Shown piece after piece: positions 56,091 to 64,000 of a DNA stretch of 64,000 nucleotides; the stretch's first letter is position 1; each line of letters begins with the position of its first letter. This DNA comes from Ascaphus truei. Its lineage: Eukaryota; Chordata; Amphibia; Anura; Ascaphidae. The notes beneath the pieces are model-generated. The model was not told where the DNA came from, did no database searches, and saw only the letters and a program-made list of their open reading frames with translations. The stretch lies in assembly GCA_036426205.1 (NCBI GenBank), contig CM071587.1, positions 2,705,068 to 2,769,067 on the forward strand. Direction: 5' to 3'. The position numbers and the translations under genes were made by a program.

Positions 56091-56900
56091 CCTTTCCCAG
56101 CCTGTCTCTCAGGCTCAGCCCCGCCCACTGACTGAGGCCCCACCCCTCCCACCTTTCAAAGCCTGTCTCAGGTTGCAGCTCCAGCCCCGCCCACTGACCG
56201 AGGCCACGCCCCTTCCCTCCCTCTCACCATTCCCAGCCTGTCTCTCAGGCTACAGCCCCACCCACTGACCGTGGCCCCACCCCTTCCACTCCCTCTCACC
56301 TTTCCCAGCTTGTCTCTCAGGCTGCAGACCCGCCCACTGACTGAGGCCCCGCCCCTTCCTCTCACCTTTCCCAGCCTGTCTCTAAGGCTGCGGTCCCAGT
56401 CACCGCCACAGCGCACGCTATCAAGCCCCGCCCCCCCAGTCCGGCCGGTCCCAGTCCCTACCTTGTCGCGCACATTTCCCCAGCGGTGCGCGACAGGTTT
56501 TCAGGGAGGCAGGAGAATTTGACCTCGACATCTGCGACGGGGGCGTGGCCGGCGGTTCAGCCAATTAAGGGCGAACCAGCCGCGGGACGTCATGGCCACG
56601 CCCCTGCAAACCCACAGCCACGCCCCCTCCCATCGCAAACCCTCCCTCTCCCCCCAGACCGCAGATCGCGGTGTAGGGCTGTGCACGCGCCGCCCCTTTC
56701 CCCCCGCCGGGCGAGCGCGTCACAGTGAAGACTGGGGACTCAGCCTCAGGCTGCAGCTCCAGCCCCACGCTGCACTACTTGAGGCCCCACCCCCTGACCC
56801 CGGCCCCGCCCACCTGCAGAGGAAGGGATTTCCCTCTGTGCTTCCTACTGCATCTCAGGCCCCGCCCCCTGAGCCAGGCCCCGCCCACCTGCAGAGTCAG
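56091..56900. repeat. 70-80-bp GC-rich minisatellite, interrupted by a MITE
   Basis: Units with CTCAGGCTGCAGCTCCAGCC, CCGCCCACTGACYGAGGCC and CTCACCTTTCCCAGCCTGTC. The MITE at 56,386-56,745 splits the array. Confidence 0.85.
56386..56745. mobile_element. GC-rich MITE (TAA/TCA-flanked)
   Basis: Left GGCTGCGGTCCCAGTC; right (reverse complement) GGCTGAGTCCCCAGTC. Internal ACCGCAGATCGCGGT matches the copy at 40,669-41,510. Confidence 0.72.
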
Positions 56901-57144
56901 GCCTCGTTCAGGGTGCTGGCTTCGGGGGCAGGGCGTGCTGACGTGCGTGCTGCCGTGAGCAACAAAGTATTCAATTTGAATACTTGTTGTCAGGGTAGCA
57001 GCTGCCCTGCCTCCGAAGCCAGGAGTTGCTGCTGACGACAGCTTCAGTAAACGAAAATTTTGTTTCTTGGAGCTGAAGCAGCGTCACAGGGACCAAGGCA
57101 GCCAATGAAATCATTCTTCAGAATGATTTCATGACTGCAGCTTG

Positions 57145-57400
57145 GATCCCCCAGTCCCCCTCAGATCTCCCCCAGTCCCCATCACATCTCCCCAAGTCCT
57201 CCTCACATCTCCCTCAGTCTCTCTCACATCTCCCCCAGTCCCTCTCACAACTCCCTCGCTCCCTCTCACAACTCCCTCGCTCCCTCTCACATCTCCCCAA
57301 GTCCTCCTCACATCTCCCTCACTCCCTCTCACATCTCCCTCACTCCCTCTCACATCTCCCTCACATCTCCCTCAGTCCCTCTCACATCTCCTCCTCCCCT
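57145..57400. repeat. 21-bp minisatellite
   Basis: Unit CCCTCTCACATCTCCCTCAGT and variants, about 12 copies. Confidence 0.9.
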
Positions 57401-57589
57401 CCTCCATTCCTACCTAGCTGGACACGGGCAGGGGGAGTTGGTATGCAGCGGCAGTGGCCCCTGTAGAAGAATCTCATGAGGCAGAGCACAAGGTGAGGAG
57501 TGCTCTAGCTGCAGGCACCAGAAGTTCCGGGTCAGACTTCTAGACGGGGGCCACCCATCCTCATTCATCCTTCTCTGGCCTCGTGCCTC

Positions 57590-58412
57590 TCAGGCCTGCT
57601 CTGTCTCGTCCTCTGCAGATCCTTGCTCTTCTTGCTTCCTCATTCAGTGTCCTGCGCGCTCTTCCTCTGCCAGTCCTGCTCTGGCTCTTCCTCGGCAGTC
57701 TGCTCTGCTCCTCCCTCTGCAATCCTGCTCGTGCTCTTCCCTGCATCATGCTTCATGCTGCGCTGCCGCTGCATTCCTGCTCTGCTCTTTATTCCTCGCA
57801 GGATGCCTGGCGTCTGCTCTTCCATCTTCAGTCCTGCTCTGCACTTCCGTCTGTCCGGATGTCCTCTCCATCGCTCTATCTCCTCTGCTCTGCTCTGCTC
57901 TTCCTCTGCATCCTGCTCTGCTCTCCTCTGCAGTTGCCCCTGCTTCGCTCTTGCACCTGCTTGTCGTCTGAAGCTCATGCTCGCTCTTCTCGCAGTCCTG
58001 CTCTGCTCTACCCTCTGCAGTTCCTGCTTGCCTCCTCCTCTGCAAATCATGCTCTGCTCTTCCTCTTGCAGTCCTGCTCTGCTCGTCCTTCTGCGTCCTG
58101 CTCTGCTCTCTCTGCCTCCTGCTCTGCCTTCCTTGCATCCGTCCTTCCTCGTCCTCTCTGCTCTTCCTTGCAGTCTGCTATTGCTTCCTCTGCAGTCCTG
58201 CCTCTGCTCTCATCTCTGCTCTCCTGCGCCTAGCTCGACAATGCTCTGCTCTTCCTCGACTGCAGCCTGCTTCTGCCCTGCTCGCTTTCCTCTGCATCCT
58301 GCCTCTCTCGGTCCTCTATCTCTCCTCTGCCAGTCCGCTCTCCTCTTCTCTGCATTTCCCCTGCTCTGCTCTTCCTCTGCAGTCCTGCTCTGCTCCTGCT
58401 CTGAAACAAGTG
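57590..58412. repeat. About 24-bp CT-rich minisatellite, noisy
   Basis: Unit CCTGCTCTGCTCTTCCTCTG + CAGT, about 33 copies with many one-base indels. Long ORFs on both strands are repeat artefacts. Confidence 0.88.
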
Positions 58413-58949
58413 ATTCTACTACCAGCTAATGCAACGGTTCGGCGAACTTGAGAAATTCCAGGAACAGGTTCACTAGGTGAAACCCACCACTGCTTTTGGT
58501 GGTTCAAACGGCCGTGGCCAGACCTTTTTTAGTTACGTGTTTTATTTAGGGGTATGCTTTCTGGGGGTGGGTAGAGCTACCTCTAGGGAAGCCAGGTGGC
58601 TCCTCCACAAATACTGGACTAAATGGTAAAAGGTGTGACGCGCTTCAGACACACATACACCCCTCTCTCCACTCCATTCTGTTTCCTCCTCTCCCAAGAC
58701 CCACCCCCAGGCTCCTGACGCCTTCTCCAGATTGCTGCTGGATAATGCAGCCAGCCAATAAGGATGGAGGAAGCTGCCCAACCCCCAAGCAACAGCCGTG
58801 CTCTGGGAAATCCCGCGGCCCCCCAAGCTGGTGGTCAGGTTACTATGACCAGCGAAGTAATACCGGTATACCTGGCAACCCTAGTTACATCACCGGCTCT
58901 AAGGTCATGTATTTCCTGTTAAACAGGAACCAGCTACAGGTAAGTCCTT

Positions 58950-59720
58950 AAGTGACCCCGAGTAAAATCACTTTTTTCTATCCTGTGCTCTTCACTGTGA
59001 GGTTGTCCACCAGAGTTACATTTATTTTGAAGTGCCAAGGCGTTAAATGGCTGAGTGATTTGACTATATTGTGGCTCCTACATATGTAGCTAAGTAGGAT
59101 TGCACCCAATTAGGGGTCATGTGCTTCCTATAATTGACCTGTGACCTCTCCTGTCGCGCGGTGCGTTCCGTGTCCCGCTGGCCTTAATATGTGTAATGTT
59201 CAGGAGAATCTCCGATTAACACCAATATTCATAATGAGAACAGCTGCTATTCTCCATCTGGAAGGTGGAATTAATATGTTAAATTCATCTCTCCGGCCTC
59301 ACCCCTAATCAGGAGATGTTTACTCTCCGGAATCCGTGGAGTGATTTGGGATTAAGCTGGCGAGCGAGGGGGGGGGGGGGGGAACGCAACCCGCAGAGAT
59401 CTGATATTAAATCTCAGCGAAATGAAAATTGCAAAGATTTACCTAGGGTCATTATACTAGGAAAATTAATCACAGCCTCGTCCATAATGTCCTGTCCCCC
59501 TCCCCTCTCCCTACTGTTATGGCTGTGCCTCTCATAATTGAAATGCCATGGCTGAGATAATAAATAATCCACTGCTTACGATGATAGCTCTGTGATATCT
59601 CTCCTGTGGGAGGAATGCTCACCTAGCACAGGGGGGAGGGGGGAAATATTATTATTATAGGAGAGATTACATTGCCTTAATAGGGCTGTCCAGCGCTGAA
59701 GAGGTTAATGACGGGAAATA
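58950..59720. promoter_or_regulatory. Candidate conserved non-coding element
   Basis: Low-repeat stretch with clustered homeodomain-type cores (GAATTAATATG, CCCTAATCAGG, GGGATTAAGC, AAATTAATCAC, ATAATTGAAAT) and E-boxes CAGCTG and CATCTG within about 400 bp. In human the next gene after SLC17A9 is BHLHE23, a neural bHLH gene, so an enhancer is plausible. Inference from motif density and the lack of repeats only. Confidence 0.35.
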
Positions 59721-60149
59721 ATGGTCAATAAAATAGGTCTTTATTGATCCCGTGTGATATATTGCATCGGGCTGCGTTGCTCACTGGCAGTGAAAGGGTT
59801 AAGCTGGTGCCCTAGCGCCTGTCAGTCCTTCCCAACTCTTGTCCAATGGTTGAGGTGTAAAGAAACCTTCCCCTTGGTTCAGTGGGAGGGGCGAGGGTCT
59901 GCAGGGGGATCTGTACTGGTGTGGGATGACTGGAAAAGTGCGTTTCACAACCTAGACAGGGGGTCGGCTACCTTTTTTTCAGGCGTGTCAATAAATAGGC
60001 ACACACAACCCTTCTGCCCCCCCCCCCCTCCTCTCACTCAATTCCCTCCATCTCCTCTCCCACTCAATTCCCCCTCCCCTCTAAGAATTTCACCTAGAGG
60101 GGAGGGCTCCAGTCCCACGGCGGAAGGGGAGCCGCTGCCCCAGGATGGG

Positions 60150-61870
60150 TGCCAGGGATGTGCCCCAGGGAGGGGCATGGGGAGGCTCATGGGGATGGGC
60201 ATGGGGAGGCTCATGGGGATGGCCGCGAGGATGGATGGGGGATGAACGTGGAGATGAACATGGGGAGGGATTCTGGGATGGACGCAGCGATGGGCGTGGG
60301 GAGGGATGCTGGGATGGACTCGGGTATGGGGGTGGGGAGGGACAGGGGGATGGGCGCAGGGAGGGGCATGGGGAGGATCATGGGGATGGCCGCGAGGATG
60401 GATGCGGGATGAACGTGGAGATGAACATGGGGAGGGATGCTGGGATGGACGCAGCGATGGGCGTGGGGAGGGATGCTGGGATGGACTCGGGTATGGGCGT
60501 GGGGAGGGACAGGGGGATGGGCGCAGGAAGGGGGCGTGGGGATGGATGTGGGTTGGACGTGGCGATGGACGCGGGGAGGGATGCTGGGATGGACGCAGCG
60601 ATGGGCGTGGGGACGGATGCTGGGATGGACTCGGGTATGGGCGTGGGGAGGGACGGGGATGGCGCAGGAAGGGGCGCAGGGAGGGGTGTGGGGATGGATG
60701 TGGGTTGGACGTGGCGATGGACGCAGGGATGAACGTGGAGATGAACATGGGGAGGGATGCTGGGATGGGCGTGGGGACGGATGCTGGGATGGACTCGGGG
60801 ATGGAGTGGGAGGGGAAAGGGATGGCGGCAGGAAGGGGGAGCGGGGACGCGGGGAGGGGTTGGGGATGGATCGGGCATGGGGGGGGTGGGGAGGGACAGG
60901 GGGATGGGCGCGGGAGGGGAGGGGTGGGGGATGGATGTGGGTTGGAGTGGCGATGGACGGGGATGGAGGGGGATGAACGTGGAGATGATGGGGGACGGTG
61001 TGGGAGGACGCAGCGATGGGCGTGGGGAGGGATGCTGGAGGATGATCGGATGGGGCGTGGGAGGGACAGGGGTGGCGGCGGAAGGGGCGCGGGGAGGGGG
61101 GTGGGGATGGATTGTGGGTTGGACGTGGCGATGGACGCGGGGATGGATGGGGATTGAACATGGGGAGGGATGTGGGATGGACGCAGCGATGGGCGTGGGG
61201 AGGGATTGTGGATGGACTCGGGTATGGGGGGGGGAGGACAGGGGGGATGGGAGCGGGGCGGGGGAGGGGTGTGGGGATGGATGTGGGTTGGACGTGGCGA
61301 TGGGAGGGGGATGAACGTGAGAAGTGGAGATGAACATGGGGAGCGGATGCTGGGATGGACGCAGCGAGTGGGTGTGGAGGGAGCTGGGATGGATACGGGT
61401 TAGGGCGTGGGGAGGGTACAAGGGTGCGCGCAGGAAGGGGCGCGGGGATGGGTGTGGGATGATGTGGGTTGACGCGATGGACGCGGGGATGGATGGGGGA
61501 GAACGTGGAGTGGAGTGGGATGGACGCGCGATGGATGCTGGGATGGACTCGGGCATGGGGGTGGGGAGGGACAGGGGGATGGGCGCGGGGAGGGGTGTGG
61601 GGATGGATGTGGGTTGGACGTGGCGATGGACGCGGGGATGGATGGGGGATGAACGTGGAGATGAACATGGGGACGGATGCTGGGATGGACGCAGCGATGG
61701 GCGTGGGGAGGGATGCTGGGATGGACTCGGGTATGGGGGTGGGGAGGGACAGGGGGTGGTCGCAGGAAGGGGCGCGGGGAGGGGTGTGGGGATGGATGTG
61801 GGTTGGACGTGGGGATGGATGCGGGATGAACGTGGAGCTGAACACGGGGATGGACGCAGGGATGGACACG
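60150..61870. repeat. G-rich higher-order minisatellite
   Basis: Subunits such as GGGGAGGGATGCTGGGATGG and ACGCAGCGATGGGCGTG are ordered into a longer unit of roughly 180-200 bp, repeated about nine times. 60,800-61,550 is noisy. The 573-aa minus-strand ORF is a repeat artefact. Confidence 0.9.
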
Positions 61871-61899
61871 AACCCCTTACCTAGATAATGCATGGGACT

Positions 61900-62450
61900 G
61901 GTAAAGAGAGATATTAAATGGCAGGGTAGCACACACCTTCCACCTCTGTATCTGCATCGTATTTATCTAGTTCTGCCGCTGCTAATGAAGCCGCTTAATG
62001 AAGTTAATGTCCTTGAAAAGCCTTCATCATTCTTCCCTCATCTGTCACTGAAGCTGCCCAACGAAATATTAATTAAGCAGAAGATTTGACTGTGTGGGGG
62101 AGGGAGGGGACTTCGTCACCCCTAATGAACGAGCTTCTAGGGCTCCCGTGCCAAGAAAATTGCTTTTTAAACCTGCCCTATTAAGCAGAAAATGAGACCT
62201 AAATCACCCTACAACATCCTCATTAGGAAGCAGCGATCCCTGACCGGTTCTGTGTTCCAACATCTTTCATTAGCAAACTGCTCGTCTGATACTACCACGT
62301 AGTGATGCGTTTATATCGGCTTGTCCTCCCCTAGCACTGCCAGCCCAGGCTTGGTATCTTTATTCAGGGGATAAGAGTTCACTTTCAAAGCTGCGTCTGG
62401 TTATAAACAGAATGCTGCATCATAAAGCAGTATGGGCTGTGTGTATCGCC
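61900..62450. promoter_or_regulatory. Candidate conserved non-coding element
   Basis: Repeat-free, with dense homeobox-type motifs: GCTAATGAAG, CTTAATGAAGTTAATG, ATATTAATTAAGC, CCCTAATGAACG, CTATTAAGC, CATTAGGAAG, CATTAGCAAAC. The even spacing over about 350 bp is typical of deeply conserved vertebrate enhancers. Function is inference. Confidence 0.4.
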
Positions 62451-62509
62451 TATAGCGCCCAGTGTAAGTGTGGCCGCAGGGAGGGTCAGTATGCTTTGTG
62501 CCCATCAGT

Positions 62510-62720
62510 GTATATATGTCTCACTATATGTATGAATGTATATAGTAAGGAATACATAGGTACAGTATATATGTGTCAATATGTATGAGGGAATACATAC
62601 GTACAGTATATATGTGTCAATATGTATGCATGTTTGTAGGAGGGAATACAGAGGTACAGTATATATGTGTCAATATATGTATGAATGTATGTAGGAGGGA
62701 ATACATAGGTACAGTATAGG
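62510..62720. repeat. 60-70-bp tandem repeat
   Basis: Units with GGAATACATAGGTACAGTAT, then ATATGTGTCAATATGTATG, 3-4 copies. Confidence 0.85.
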
Positions 62721-63602
62721 TGTAAATCCTATTGTAACATTTTTAGACTGCTAAGGCCCTTGCTGACACCCCAGGGTGACCCTGCACAGTAGCTACGTCT
62801 GCTGAGAAATCCGTGCAATATTGGGGCAATAAATGGCATTAGATTTATGGCAGAAAATCGAATTGCAAGTCAATGGATTTGGTTTGGACGTCGATAGATT
62901 CTGTGCTGCTTTGTAATGTACTTATTTGGATTCCCCACCTCCAGCCCAGGAGGTATTGGAGAATCGCTGGGTTCTGTGACACTGTTTGAGGTTGATATAT
63001 TTAAGGGGGGGAGGGGAGACAGTATATGCCTGCTCTCCTTATGCAGACCCCTTTCCTGTTCTTCTGTTGCCCCTTCAGTTTCAGAGTGGGGTGTAGGCGG
63101 GTGGGGTTGGGGGCTCCTTGAGGGATTTGAGATAACCCCTTTCCTGGTGTCGCTGACCCCTCTGGCAGCCAAGGGGCACGGTTGGCATACGTGTGGTGTC
63201 CCGGTGTCTCTTTCTTGGGATGATTTCCGTGTCACCCATTGGTGCCCCATCACAGACAGACTGTACCAGCCTCTGGGATTTTCTGCAATAGACACATCCA
63301 GGCAGATCTCCCAGCTCTGCCTCCTCAAAGCATCGAAATAAATAGTCCTGAGCTCTCCCTCAAGGGGAGATAGATGAGACCCCCGCCAGGCACCCCCGGC
63401 TCCTCTGTGTTTGGTTAAAGCTGTACCAGCCGTCCCCTCTCAGAGGTCAGTCCGGGTCACGCTGCCTCCCAGACACACACAATATCTCTTCCAGTCCTTT
63501 ACTCGTTCTTCTTTTTGCTTCTATCTTTCATTTCCCTCCTCCCTTTCTTCTCTGTTTAATAACCTGGCCTTGTTCAGTATATTTTATTCTTCTATGTATG
63601 TG
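62721..63602. other. Intergenic, no gene seen
   Basis: No supported exon. The opposed ORFs at 62,870-63,341 lack family similarity and splice context. Confidence 0.4.
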
Positions 63603-63834
63603 TATGTATGTCTTTATTTATATAGCGTCATTAATGTACATAGCGCGTCACAGCAGTAATACACGTGACAATCATATAAATAACAAATAATACAAATTAA
63701 AGATCGTGGGAATAAGGGCTTCAGACATAAAAGTAACATTTAGGAAGAGGAGTCCCTGCTCCGAAGAGCTTACAATCTAATTGGTTGTAGGAAGAACGTA
63801 CAGAGACAGCAGGAGGGTGTTCTGGTAAGTGCGT
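63603..63834 (+). repeat. Interspersed repeat, copy 2
   Basis: Matches 31,261-31,500 (TGTATGTCTTTATTTATA, CAGCAGTAATACACGTGAC, TTACAATCTAATTGG, AACGTACAGAGACAG). Confidence 0.75.
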
Positions 63835-64000
63835 CGTCTGTTTTTCCCCCCTCTCTGTTCTTTAGATAAACGTGTCCCAGGATCTGGGTTCTAGGCTCTG
63901 GAAGCTGCTTTTCCACTCGCACGCTCAGGGCAGGTCTGTGATAGACGTTCACACTTGCAGGTTCCGCGCTTGGTCACAAACGTGTGGAATCTGATAGTGA

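Noticed and set aside
57583..58429. Long Leu/Ser/Cys-rich ORFs resembling secreted or membrane proteins
   Set aside because: CT-rich 24-bp tandem repeat gives hydrophobic codons in all frames.
60211..61932. 573-aa Pro/His-rich minus-strand ORF
   Set aside because: Translation of the G-rich higher-order minisatellite, with open frames on both strands and indel noise.
62870..63341. Opposed ORFs of 141 and 152 codons as a possible new gene
   Set aside because: Fully overlapping on both strands, no recognisable domain, no splice context.

Overview
This is a vertebrate nuclear window, most likely from an anuran amphibian. Two host genes lie on the plus strand in the same order as on human 20q13.33: gid8 (CTLH ubiquitin-ligase subunit) and then slc17a9 (vesicular nucleotide transporter, VNUT). 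Both were recognised from conserved protein sequence and exon phase. The anuran call rests on the repeat content: Tc1-like elements, CR1-type LINE, Penelope-like element (PLE), hAT and GC-rich TAA-flanked MITEs. The species cannot be named from this alone.

Layout. 1-5.3 kb: repeats, foldback elements and two or more GC-rich MITEs. 6.4-8.5 kb: three coding exons of gid8 (codons 1-171); the terminal coding exon, about 57 codons in the human protein, was not found. 9.5-11.1 kb: a 29-bp minisatellite in one orientation, then a noisy array of the reverse complement. 15.5-19.4 kb: an antisense CR1-like LINE broken by three younger insertions. 20.7-47.9 kb: slc17a9 in 13 coding exons, all located. 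Exons 4 and 5 lie in error-rich sequence and carry many one-base indels. The introns are filled with minisatellites and transposons, including two Tc1 copies in inverted orientation in intron 2. 48.3-48.6 kb: a 3' UTR minisatellite and poly(A) signal. 50.4-54.8 kb: a 20-bp minisatellite split by a decayed PLE with reverse-transcriptase and GIY-YIG remnants, itself carrying a hAT insertion. 56-62 kb: more minisatellites between two low-repeat, homeodomain-motif-rich stretches that look like conserved non-coding DNA.

The most interesting signal is a set of hammerhead-ribozyme motifs. Two, at 25,442-25,486 and 40,408-40,450, have a complete CUGAUGA/GAAA/GUC layout and sit at the apex of long palindromic foldback elements. 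They differ from each other by paired changes in stems I and II. At least eight further decayed or variant motifs (CTGANGA + A, stem-loop, CGAAACGCGTA) are scattered through PLE-like fragments on both strands.

Caution on quality: several tandem arrays (10.3-11.1, 28-30.6, 33.5-38.1, 39.1-39.9, 42.2-43.3, 57.6-58.4, 60.8-61.6 kb) show random-looking indels typical of unpolished long-read sequence, and there is a 34-N gap at 41,659-41,692. Frameshifts and the missing gid8 exon should be read in that light.
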